NCBI GenBank assembly: GCA_947472635.1
Contig: CANJDY010000172.1
Location: 1 to 6,296 of the forward strand
Source: Chitinophagaceae bacterium
GTDB lineage: Bacteria > Bacteroidota > Bacteroidia > Chitinophagales > Chitinophagaceae
Direction of reading: 5' to 3'
DNA length: 6,296 bases
The notes below the pieces were generated by a model. It saw nothing but the letters and a program-made list of their open reading frames with translations. It ran no database searches and was not told where the DNA came from. This document shows positions 1 to 6,197 of the stretch, piece by piece. The position numbers were made by a program, and so were the translations under genes. Position 1 is the first letter of the stretch. The number at the start of each line of letters is the position of its first letter.

Positions 1-797
1 TCCAGCCAGGTCATATGCCCATTGGAATAAATTGGGTTGTAGTTTTTCTGAACCCTTGGTTGATTATCCATTCCTGTTCCCCAGCCGCTTGACCAATAAG
101 ATCCGTCCTGCCAGGTTCTGTTCAGCTTTAACCATTGGTAATAAGCACATAATACCGGAAACACTTTGTGCACTCTTTCTAGATCTCCAAAATGCTGAAA
201 GTATTCCATTTCACTCCAGGGAATGACATTGGGGCCTGTACTAGTTGGGTCATATCGATGGAAACAATCTTCGCCAGTATCACCCCAAATTTCTCTGCAA
301 ATAAAGCCGTCGGGGTGTTGTTTGGCATAAAAATTATCAAGGGTTATCTGAAAAGGGTAAGCCCTAGAACCGTATCGGGCAAACATGGTGATGAAATTAG
401 AATCCCACATAAAGATATTTCCATTATAGGCGGTATCAATATAAGAGCTAATAAAGCCCGATTTTTCAGCTGGGTTCTTTATATTTTTAAACGCGATTTC
501 CCAGGTTTTCCAATACATATCTATGGCATTATCGTTTCCTTTCCAAAATGGAGCAGGAAGCGTTTCTTTAGCCGCTAAAAAACCAGGAGATGCGGTTATT
601 ATCGGTTTGGCATTTCTAAAAACATTTTCTGTTACAAAAATGTTTTTTATGTAGGTGTTTTTATACTGTGACCCTCCCACGTTGTCCGGGGATATTTTTG
701 TTGCCGACTTTTTTCCTGCAACCAACCTTGATCCTGGCACTGCTGTTGCCGCTGTCATCAGGGCTGTATTACGCAAAAAATTCCTACGTGAATTCAT
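1..797 (-). CDS. Tat-exported glycosidase, MGH1/GH63-like (N-terminal part, cut by window edge)
   Basis: The reading frame opens at an ATG (795-797) and stays open for 265 codons to the left edge, so the C-terminal part is missing. The N-terminus has a twin-arginine motif, SRRNFLR (residues 3-9), followed by a short hydrophobic stretch (TALMTAATAVPG). This is a typical Tat signal peptide, so the enzyme probably folds in the cytoplasm and is exported to the periplasm or beyond. From about residue 90 the sequence looks like the (alpha/alpha)6-barrel glycosidases related to GH63, GH37 and mannosylglycerate hydrolase. It has FMWDSNF (129-135), HPDGFICREIWG (161-172), and a W-S-S-G-W-G-T-G-M-D-N segment (235-245) whose Asp244 sits where these families carry the general acid (inferred by motif position). 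The expected catalytic base lies in the missing part. The gene follows the XylR-like regulator by 80 bp on the same strand and is a likely target of it. The substrate is unknown. The fold call is fairly secure; the exact GH family is not. Confidence 0.82.
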   Translation of the reverse strand, partial: MNSRRNFLRNTALMTAATAVPGSRLVAGKKSATKISPDNVGGSQYKNTYIKNIFVTENVFRNAKPIITASPGFLAAKETLPAPFWKGNDNAIDMYWKTWEIAFKNIKNPAEKSGFISSYIDTAYNGNIFMWDSNFITMFARYGSRAYPFQITLDNFYAKQHPDGFICREIWGDTGEDCFHRYDPTSTGPNVIPWSEMEYFQHFGDLERVHKVFPVLCAYYQWLKLNRTWQDGSYWSSGWGTGMDNQPRVQKNYNPIYSNGHMTWL

Positions 798-877
798 AGA
801 TTTTAATTTAAATTTTATGCACTTTTTTTACTTATAATAGATTTACATCCTTTTTTTCGACAATGATCTACTTAACC

Positions 878-2056
878 CTATTCACTTATTGACGTTTTTG
901 GATGGCCGTGTTTTTTTCTATATTCCGATGGGGTACAACCTTTCACCTGTTTAAACTGTCGGGAAATATTATTGCTCATGGCAAAACCCGATTCCATTGA
1001 AATCTCTGAAACGGTTTTATCTGTTTCTAATAGGCGTTCTGCAAACTTTTGAATTTTTAAATTATAAATATATTTGTACACGGCGAGGCCTGTGATATCA
1101 AAGAATCTTTTTTCCAAGGACCTTCTCGAAAGCGGTACCTCTTTTAACACGTCGGTGACGTTAATTTTTTCGTCAATATTTTGATGAATAAACTTCAGTG
1201 CTTTAGCAATGTGGAGATCGTTAGCAGAGGTAATGTCCGTTGACTGGCGTGTAATAATGTGCGTAGGCTTAACAAGAATATTGTGTATCTCCGTTTTTTT
1301 ATTTGAAATGAGCTGGTCCATTAATCTAGCCGCTTCGTATCCACCCTTTTCTGTATCAAGGCTAATGCTAGAAAGAGGCGGGTCGGATAAATTGCAGGTC
1401 ATCTGGTCATTGTCAACGCCCAGCACGGCTATTTGGTCTGGAATAGAGATTTGTGCTTGCTTACAAGCCTCCGTAATATGCTGAGCCCTTTCATCATCAC
1501 AGGCCATAATAGCAATTGGTTTGGGTAAGGACTGAAGCCATTGGCTAAGTAAAGACGGTTTGTAAAACCAAAGCGCTTGTGCCGACTGGTGATCTTGATC
1601 AAAATGATGCACGGTAAATTCCTGGCCTAATAAATAATTTTGAAACCCCTCAAAACGCTCGCGCGACCAAACAATATTTTTAAATCCATAAAAGGCAAAA
1701 TTTTTAAACCCTTTCTTCATAAAATATTCGGCGCCCATTTGCCCGGCCTCAAAATATCCGCCGGTAATATTTGAGATACCTTCAAACCGTTCCTTAAAAT
1801 CTTCAACTATCAGTTGTATTCCCGCGTCCAGTATTATTTTTATATCTTGGTCGTTATCGAGATGTGCAACAATTCCGTCTGCTCCCCACTCTTTTGCAAA
1901 TTTTACGATTCCCTCCACACCGTGTGTCTCGCGATAAAAAAGCGGCATTTTACAAAAAACCCAGGGCCCGTGTTCTTTTGAATATTTAACAATCCCTTTG
2001 GTTAGATTTTGGCCATACTCTTCGGAGATATCAATCAGCAAAATTATTTTGTGCAT
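878..2056 (-). CDS. XylR-like transcriptional regulator (periplasmic-binding-protein domain plus AraC-type DNA-binding domain)
   Basis: A 392-residue protein, the usual length for XylR-type AraC regulators. Residues 1-270 form a LacI/GalR-like type I periplasmic-binding fold used as a cytoplasmic sugar sensor. It opens with IILLIDISEEYGQNLTKGI, and carries IMACDDERA (183-191), then VLGVDNDQMTCNLSDPPLSS (211-230), a block highly characteristic of XylR, then GGYEAARLMDQL. Residues 283-384 are an AraC/XylS domain with two helix-turn-helix units (about 299-320 and 349-371), ending in the typical GFAMSNNISRQFKQVKGCTPSEYRKK. The start is an ATG; a weak purine-rich AGAAAG lies a few bases upstream, as expected where Shine-Dalgarno signals are poor. 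It sits between a sugar kinase and an exported glycosidase on the same strand, so it probably controls that cluster. The name xylR is not assigned because the neighbours contain no xylose isomerase or xylulokinase and the ligand is unknown. Confidence 0.93.
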   Translation of the reverse strand: MHKIILLIDISEEYGQNLTKGIVKYSKEHGPWVFCKMPLFYRETHGVEGIVKFAKEWGADGIVAHLDNDQDIKIILDAGIQLIVEDFKERFEGISNITGGYFEAGQMGAEYFMKKGFKNFAFYGFKNIVWSRERFEGFQNYLLGQEFTVHHFDQDHQSAQALWFYKPSLLSQWLQSLPKPIAIMACDDERAQHITEACKQAQISIPDQIAVLGVDNDQMTCNLSDPPLSSISLDTEKGGYEAARLMDQLISNKKTEIHNILVKPTHIITRQSTDITSANDLHIAKALKFIHQNIDEKINVTDVLKEVPLSRRSLEKRFFDITGLAVYKYIYNLKIQKFAERLLETDKTVSEISMESGFAMSNNISRQFKQVKGCTPSEYRKKHGHPKTSISE

Positions 2057-2185
2057 AGTCTTTCTAGCCTAGTATAATTTAAAATTACAAGAAATTTAAA
2101 GAAACTAAATTAAAATTATATTGTCTGTTTTCTAAACTTGCCCAAGGGCGTCCGGTGTTTTAATTTATACGCCTATTCTATGTTT

Positions 2186-2220
2186 AGGGGTTATTGCACA
2201 TGGGTATTGTACCCCTTTTT
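2186..2220 (+). repeat. Small hairpin followed by T5, in the kinase-regulator gap
   Basis: AGGGGT (2186-2191) can pair with ACCCCT (2211-2216). A nested alternative pairs GGGTA (2202-2206) with TACCC (2210-2214) across TTG. Both end just before TTTTT on the plus strand, but no plus-strand gene precedes it. It could be a weak terminator of antisense transcription or a protein-binding site. On the minus strand it is followed by AAACATAG, so it is not a standard terminator for the kinase. Confidence 0.25.
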
Positions 2221-2227
2221 GTATGTT

Positions 2228-2258
2228 CTTGCTGGTTCACTAATGTCGCTTGCTGGTT
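2228..2258. repeat. Two direct copies of CTTGCTGGTT, 21 bp apart
   Basis: The decamer CTTGCTGGTT is at 2228-2237 and again at 2249-2258, a 21-bp period equal to two helical turns. It lies between the ROK kinase stop codon and the XylR-like gene. AraC-family proteins commonly bind direct half-sites spaced in this way, so it is a candidate operator for the neighbouring regulator. The similarity does not extend beyond ten bases. Confidence 0.4.
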
Positions 2259-2267
2259 TTTGAAGCG

Positions 2268-3098
2268 CTATGCCTTTTTAACAAGTGCTGCAGCACCCAA
2301 CAGGGCAATATTTTCGACATTTGTAAGAAGAACTTTTAATGATTTGATTGTTTCAGGAAACTGAAAATCGGCCATTGATTTTTTCATTGGACCCTCAAAA
2401 AACTTAAACGCTTTCGCTATTGAGCCACCTAAAATAATTGACTCTGGGTCGTAAGTATAAACAATTGCTTTTATACAGTTTCCAAGGTGAAATCCAAATT
2501 CGCCCCAAAGAGATAGCGCTAATTGATCTCCGCTTTCTGCTGCCTTGTGTGCCAAAAAAGGCGTGGTGGACTTAGATTCAAAAAACAAGGAGCTCGTGTA
2601 AAATTCAAAGTTTTTATCTAAATAGGGCAATGAACCAACCTCACCCGCACCACAGTTTTTGCCAGAATAAAGATGGTTGTTAATAATAATTCCTGCGCCT
2701 ATTCCCGTTCCGATCGACAGTGCCACAAATGAAGAAAACTGTTTTCCTTGACCATGGTGATGTTCTCCAAGGGCAAAACAATTCACATCATTGTTTATGA
2801 ATACCGGTAAGTGTAGAGCCCCCTCTAATATTTTTTTTAATTCCACCCTTTTCCAAGAGGGAATATTAATTACATCATACACGATTCCTTTTTCTATATC
2901 AACAACCGAGGGAACGCCAATTCCGATTGCGATTACCTGCTCGTTTATAAGTGATGCAATAATGGCAACCAGCTGATCAATCGTTTTTTGAAGCGAGTCC
3001 TTTTCACACAACTCTTCCTGGCGCAAAGAGCTAATCTCTCCGTCTTTTATTAACGCCGCCCTTATATTTGTTCCGCCAAGGTCTACCGCTATTATCAT
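2268..3098 (-). CDS. ROK-family sugar kinase (glucokinase-like)
   Basis: A 276-residue cytoplasmic ATP-dependent sugar kinase of the ROK family, using the ATG at 3096-3098. A longer frame from a TTG at 3158 adds 20 residues rich in K, F and R that do not resemble the family; the ATG places MIIAVDLGGTNIRAAL, the canonical phosphate-1 loop, at the N-terminus. Further motifs are GIGVPSVVD, FINNDVNCFALGE with the expected catalytic base Asp104, and SIGTGIGAGIII (phosphate-2). In the ROK signature region the sequence reads GAGEVGSLPYLDK: the sugar-contacting Glu153 is present, but the usual His of ExGH is Ser156 and the CxCGxxGCxE zinc-binding cluster is absent. This resembles a zinc-less ROK subgroup that I recall from Bacteroidota. 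No repressor-type helix-turn-helix precedes the kinase domain, so this is an enzyme and not a NagC/XylR-type ROK repressor. It probably phosphorylates a hexose produced by the neighbouring glycosidase system; which one is unknown. Confidence 0.92.
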   Translation of the reverse strand: MIIAVDLGGTNIRAALIKDGEISSLRQEELCEKDSLQKTIDQLVAIIASLINEQVIAIGIGVPSVVDIEKGIVYDVINIPSWKRVELKKILEGALHLPVFINNDVNCFALGEHHHGQGKQFSSFVALSIGTGIGAGIIINNHLYSGKNCGAGEVGSLPYLDKNFEFYTSSLFFESKSTTPFLAHKAAESGDQLALSLWGEFGFHLGNCIKAIVYTYDPESIILGGSIAKAFKFFEGPMKKSMADFQFPETIKSLKVLLTNVENIALLGAAALVKKA

Positions 3099-3134
3099 TT
3101 GTTGTTTGTGTAATCGAAAAAATCTTTTCTTTTT

Positions 3135-3142
3135 CAAAAATA
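3135..3142 (-). promoter_or_regulatory. Candidate -7 promoter element for the ROK kinase
   Basis: On the minus strand the octamer is TATTTTTG, an exact match to the Bacteroidota -7 consensus TAnnTTTG. It lies 36 bases before the kinase ATG, which would leave a leader of roughly 30 bases. A -33 TTG at the usual spacing is not evident; the nearest TTG is only 13 bases upstream. A promoter is expected here because a strong terminator lies just upstream, but such T-rich octamers occur by chance in this DNA. Confidence 0.35.
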
Positions 3143-3168
3143 TAGCACAATAGGGCAATTGTTAGTGA

Positions 3169-3204
3169 TAATTACGCAGCAAAATCCTCAGTTTGCGCTA
3201 ATTA
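3169..3204. repeat. Imperfect inverted repeat upstream of the ROK kinase
   Basis: TAATTACGCA (3169-3178) and TGCGCTAATTA (3194-3204) are reverse complements apart from one extra base, with 15 bases between them. It lies about 30-60 bp upstream of the candidate -7 element, where an activator or repressor could bind. It may also be chance in AT-rich DNA. Confidence 0.3.
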
Positions 3205-3224
3205 CTTAGTTTTTTGCTTTTTTT

Positions 3225-3244
3225 TAAGTACTTTTTAGTACTTA
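3225..3244. repeat. Perfect inverted repeat, 8-bp arms, before the ROK kinase
   Basis: TAAGTACT and AGTACTTA are exact reverse complements separated by TTTT. The repeat sits between the foldase terminator and the candidate kinase promoter. In the minus-strand transcript it would be followed by A residues, so it is not a terminator for the genes here. A regulator-binding site for the kinase gene is possible but unproven. Confidence 0.45.
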
Positions 3245-3250
3245 CCTGTT

Positions 3251-3284
3251 TAAAACAAAACAGCCGAACCCAAGGGTCCGGCTG
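3251..3284 (-). terminator. Rho-independent terminator of the PpiD-like gene
   Basis: Read on the minus strand, the arm CAGCCGGACCC pairs with GGGTTCGGCTG across a two-base TT centre. That is an 11-bp GC-rich stem with one G-U wobble, with the loop probably opening to four bases. It is followed directly by the T-rich tract TTTTGTTTTA. It lies 21 bases past the TAA of the foldase gene. The wobble is a G-U pair only in the minus-strand transcript (it would be an A-C mismatch on the plus strand), which supports the assigned direction. It separates the foldase from the ROK kinase, which therefore needs its own promoter. Confidence 0.88.
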
Positions 3285-3305
3285 GCAAATATTAATCTTT
3301 TTTAC

Positions 3306-5435
3306 TTAAAATTGCTTACTGCGGTTGTCTTTTATGTCTGCTGTTTTCTTTAAAGACTCAAACCAACCCGACAACTGTTGTAACAGCCCCTTTGTTTGCT
3401 GGGCTGATTGCATTACTAGGTTTCCGGAGGGTTCTGGAGGCATATTTCCAATACTGTTTACTTTAATAACATACACTCCGTTTGTACCACTAATTGGCTC
3501 AGATATTTTAGACTGGAGCTCTTTGTTAAACGCAGCGCCAATTACTTTGGGCTCATTTCCAAGTCCATTTATAATTTGTGACGAAAATGTTAGGGTTGAG
3601 TCTGCTCCGGCGGTTCCTACCGGTTGTTTATAAATAGCGGCAGAAGCTTCTAAGGTGGTTGCTTTTGATAACTTTTCTGCAATTAGCGCTGCTTTTTTCA
3701 AATTGCGGATTGTTAACTCAACTGCTGGCCTTGCTGTTTTTGCATCTGGCAGACCTTCTGGTTGAATCTTGCTTACCGCTGCTACTACAAACTGGTCTTC
3801 GATACTAAACGGTTCGCTTACATCTCCCTGTTTTGCCTCGAAGGCCCATTTTATTAATTGCCTAGCGTCTTGAAGTCCGCCCAACCTATATTCGTTTTGG
3901 GTAATCATTTCTGGTATATCTATTTTTTGAATACCATTTTTTGATACATATGCATTATAAGCTTGAATATCCCTGTTTTCGCCAGATAGTTTTGTTGCTT
4001 TCATGCTTGCGGTATTTACCGTTTCGTCTGTTGCTAAAACCTGTTTTGCCATATAAGCTACCTTATATGCAGGTTCAAAATTCTTTTGACTCATTACTTC
4101 TATATAATGCCAACCAAAATCAGTGTGCACTACTTTTTTATCTCCTGTGCTGCCATAAAAAATTGTTTCCGAAAACTCCTTTGGAAGGTTGCTAAATTGA
4201 GTCGACGTAAATTCATACTCCCCTTTTTTATCCTTACTTCCTTTATCGTCACTGTATAATAAAACCATTGCATTAAAATCCGCTCCGCTTTTTATTGCTG
4301 TGGCAATGCTGTCTATTCTTTTTTTAGCTACGCTGTCTGCTATAAGCGGTTGGCCGGTTTGTGGGTCTTTCGTACTTACAAGGATGGTCCTTGATTTTAC
4401 ACTGTCTGCCATTTGTCTGCTTCCCAACATTTTTGCTAAAACATAAGCTCCTCCATCAAGGTAGGGTCCAAACACTCCGCCCGTTGACAACGAAGTGATA
4501 GAATCTTTTTGAGCCATTGCTAGTTTTGATTTCAACGTATATCCATCATAATATTTCATTGTGCTCATATTTCTAGCAAGAAAATTAACCGCGTTGGTGT
4601 CTGCTAAAAATTGGCTTTTTAGTATAGAAACCGATTCTTTTGATTTTAAAGAGTCTGTTGATGATGGGTTTGCACTAAAAGTTACATAGCTAATATACCT
4701 TCCTCCGTCCTGCTTATAAACTCCAGAGCGTTTAGATATATAATCCACAATCTCATCGTCCGATACATTTACAACGCTATCGCTTATTACATTATATGGA
4801 ACCGAGACATAATTAATATTAGCAAACTGCTTTGTTTCGGCAATATCTCTTTTTTGCATCCAGGCTGGGTAGTAGGCGCTTGCCGCAATCATACTGCTGT
4901 ATTTATTATAAAGCGTTTGTAGTTTCATTGGCTCAATAATTTGACTTTCTATTGCGGCCCGCTGCTCATCTTTCGATTTTTTGGCCGTTTTCCACCACTC
5001 CTGAACTTTACTTATATTGTATTGGCCCGATTCTTTATCGGTAAACGCTTGTTTTAGAGCATAGGGGGCGTCTGCACTAAACATAATACTACTCATTTCT
5101 TTAGGAGAAAAACTAAGCCCAAGTTTTTCAAACTCTTTTACCAACACTTTTTCTGCAACTAGCTGATCCCAAACCGATTGGCGAACTTCATATATTTGTG
5201 TTCCACTAATTCGGCCGCCATATTGCTCCTCTGCCTGTTTTACCTTATCGGTAAAATCCTTGTATTCAATAGCCTCCCCGTTTACTTTTCCTATACTGGT
5301 GGAAGGGTTTCCGCCAAAAATACTGCCGTTTCTGCCGGGCTTTGCATCCATCAATATAAAACCAATTAAACTAAGTGCAATTACAACAATTACTATTGCC
5401 GCACCTTTTTCGCGAATATTCTGTATTATCTGCAT
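3306..5435 (-). CDS. Membrane-anchored SurA/PpiD-type peptidyl-prolyl isomerase or chaperone
   Basis: A 709-residue envelope foldase. The ATG at 5433-5435 is preferred over an upstream in-frame TTG (5462), because MQIIQNIREKGAAIVIVVIA is the standard start of this family in Bacteroidota and the TTG falls inside a promoter-like motif. One N-terminal transmembrane helix (about residues 11-29, ending GFILMDA) anchors the protein, with the rest in the periplasm. A SurA/PpiD N-terminal chaperone region follows (GKVNGEAIEYKDF, then SVWDQLVAEKVLVKEFEKLGL). The parvulin (rotamase) domain covers about residues 347-450, with AIKSGADFNAMVLLYSDD and TDFGWHYIEV near its end. The first of the paired parvulin histidines appears replaced by Thr350 (SRTILV, where RHILV is usual), while His443 remains, so isomerase activity may be weak or lost, as reported for E. 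coli PpiD. It should help fold outer-membrane and exported proteins. It is closed by its own terminator and seems independent of the sugar genes. ppiD is the nearest name, but orthology is not proven. Confidence 0.9.
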   Translation of the reverse strand: MQIIQNIREKGAAIVIVVIALSLIGFILMDAKPGRNGSIFGGNPSTSIGKVNGEAIEYKDFTDKVKQAEEQYGGRISGTQIYEVRQSVWDQLVAEKVLVKEFEKLGLSFSPKEMSSIMFSADAPYALKQAFTDKESGQYNISKVQEWWKTAKKSKDEQRAAIESQIIEPMKLQTLYNKYSSMIAASAYYPAWMQKRDIAETKQFANINYVSVPYNVISDSVVNVSDDEIVDYISKRSGVYKQDGGRYISYVTFSANPSSTDSLKSKESVSILKSQFLADTNAVNFLARNMSTMKYYDGYTLKSKLAMAQKDSITSLSTGGVFGPYLDGGAYVLAKMLGSRQMADSVKSRTILVSTKDPQTGQPLIADSVAKKRIDSIATAIKSGADFNAMVLLYSDDKGSKDKKGEYEFTSTQFSNLPKEFSETIFYGSTGDKKVVHTDFGWHYIEVMSQKNFEPAYKVAYMAKQVLATDETVNTASMKATKLSGENRDIQAYNAYVSKNGIQKIDIPEMITQNEYRLGGLQDARQLIKWAFEAKQGDVSEPFSIEDQFVVAAVSKIQPEGLPDAKTARPAVELTIRNLKKAALIAEKLSKATTLEASAAIYKQPVGTAGADSTLTFSSQIINGLGNEPKVIGAAFNKELQSKISEPISGTNGVYVIKVNSIGNMPPEPSGNLVMQSAQQTKGLLQQLSGWFESLKKTADIKDNRSKQF

Positions 5436-5459
5436 ATTTATCCAAATTAAAATGGACGG

Positions 5460-5467
5460 CAAAAATA
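5460..5467 (-). promoter_or_regulatory. Candidate -7 promoter element for the PpiD-like gene
   Basis: The minus strand reads TATTTTTG, matching TAnnTTTG and identical to the octamer before the ROK kinase. It is 24 bases upstream of the chosen ATG, implying a very short leader. Its final TTG is the alternative in-frame start codon at 5462, a reason to prefer the downstream ATG. No clear -33 box is visible. Confidence 0.35.
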
Positions 5468-5787
5468 GTGTAAAATAACATATAAAAACACTAAACCCGG
5501 TTGTTTTGGCGCTTCTAAATATTATTATCTATTAATGCGTCGAGGATTTACATTATTAACACCATTATCTTTTTTGTTTCTGGAAAGGACCTTTGGGTTT
5601 TATTTCTAAAACCTCGCTTTGTTTAATTCTTGTTTTTAAATTTTTTAACCTGTTTTAGTTTACATAAAACATTACATTATTAATTAGTTTTTTAAAAAAA
5701 ATCTTTTCTCTTTTATATTCCTATTTTCTTTTTTCCGCTTTATCTATATATCTTTCTCTTTTTTTACACGCTGTTTTTTTTTTCTAA

Positions 5788-5807
5788 ATTAACACACGTT
5801 TGTTAAT
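5788..5807. promoter_or_regulatory. Near-perfect 20-bp palindrome, candidate operator
   Basis: The sequence ATTAACACACGTTTGTTAAT is symmetric about a central ACGT; nine of ten base pairs match, the exception being C5795 against T5800. Five bases downstream on the plus strand, TATATTTG (5813-5820) matches the Bacteroidota -7 element TAnnTTTG, so a dimeric regulator bound here would cover the promoter region. The central CG with flanking symmetric arms resembles operators of LacI-type repressors, which is inference only. The nearest plus-strand gene starts about 390 bp downstream. Confidence 0.4.
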
Positions 5808-6097
5808 ATCTCTATATTTGTGGGGATAACCCTCTTTTTTATATTTTTTTTTCGTGGACAGTTAGGGTTAAATTTTTATAGTTTTTTTGAAATAAGATAA
5901 TTCTGTTGAAAGTAACTTAGTTATACGTTCTGTATTTAACATAGGTTATTTTCATTCAGGTTGTTTTTTTATAAACATATATATTTATCAACCGGGGTGT
6001 ATAAATTTTTAAAAATGATTTTTAAACCGATTGTTTTAGTATATAAATCATTAAAATTGGTTGTTTTATTTTTGTTAGTTAGTTGTTAATAATGGTT

Positions 6098-6112
6098 AAT
6101 AAAAGAAATATT
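6098..6112. repeat. Direct repeat copy 1 of AATAAAAGAAATATT
   Basis: This 15-base sequence recurs exactly at 6183-6197, 85 bp further on and just before the ATG of the plus-strand gene. Both copies lie in very AT-rich DNA, so chance similarity or a small local duplication are both possible. Confidence 0.4.
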
Positions 6113-6182
6113 TTAATTAAAAAAATTTTCTATTTTATTTCTTTCCCCATATTAACAGCCCTAGTAGTAGTATATTAATTTA

Positions 6183-6197
6183 AATAAAAGAAATATT
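6183..6197. repeat. Direct repeat copy 2 of AATAAAAGAAATATT
   Basis: The second exact copy of the 15-base repeat, ending 10 bases before the ATG at 6208, so it occupies the leader region of that gene. Its AAAAGAAA core is purine-rich but too distant for a standard ribosome binding site. Confidence 0.4.

Noticed and set aside
192..578. 128-codon plus-strand open frame opposite the glycosidase gene
   Set aside because: Its product lacks recognisable motifs, while the opposite strand encodes a continuous glycosidase with a Tat signal and conserved WDS and GMDN segments.
1209..1484. Plus-strand open frame of 91 codons inside the XylR-like gene
   Set aside because: It is antisense to the conserved sensor domain of the regulator and shows no family features of its own. 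The same applies to the other plus-strand frames opposite the kinase and foldase genes.
3099..3158. N-terminal extension of the ROK kinase from a TTG start at 3158
   Set aside because: The extra 20 residues do not resemble ROK kinases, the ATG at 3098 begins exactly at the phosphate loop region, and the extension covers a candidate promoter element.
5436..5462. N-terminal extension of the PpiD-like protein from a TTG start at 5462
   Set aside because: The ATG at 5435 gives the usual family N-terminus, and the TTG is the end of a TAnnTTTG-like promoter motif.
5541..5616. Inverted repeat CGAGGATTT...AAAACCTCG with an inner AAAGGACCTTT, possibly a structured RNA
   Set aside because: One mismatch in nine pairs across nearly 60 intervening bases is expected by chance in a region of this size, and no supporting promoter or terminator is clear.
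5985..5994. DnaA-box-like sequences such as TTATCAACC, and TTATCCCCACA (minus strand, near 5819-5829)
   Set aside because: Neither matches TTATCCACA closely (two mismatches, or a two-base insertion), so they do not establish a replication origin.
6067..6074. TATTTTTG on the plus strand as a -7 promoter element for the partial gene at 6208
   Set aside because: It matches TAnnTTTG, but has no TTG at the usual -33 spacing, lies more than 130 bases from the start codon, and sits in T-rich DNA where such matches are frequent.
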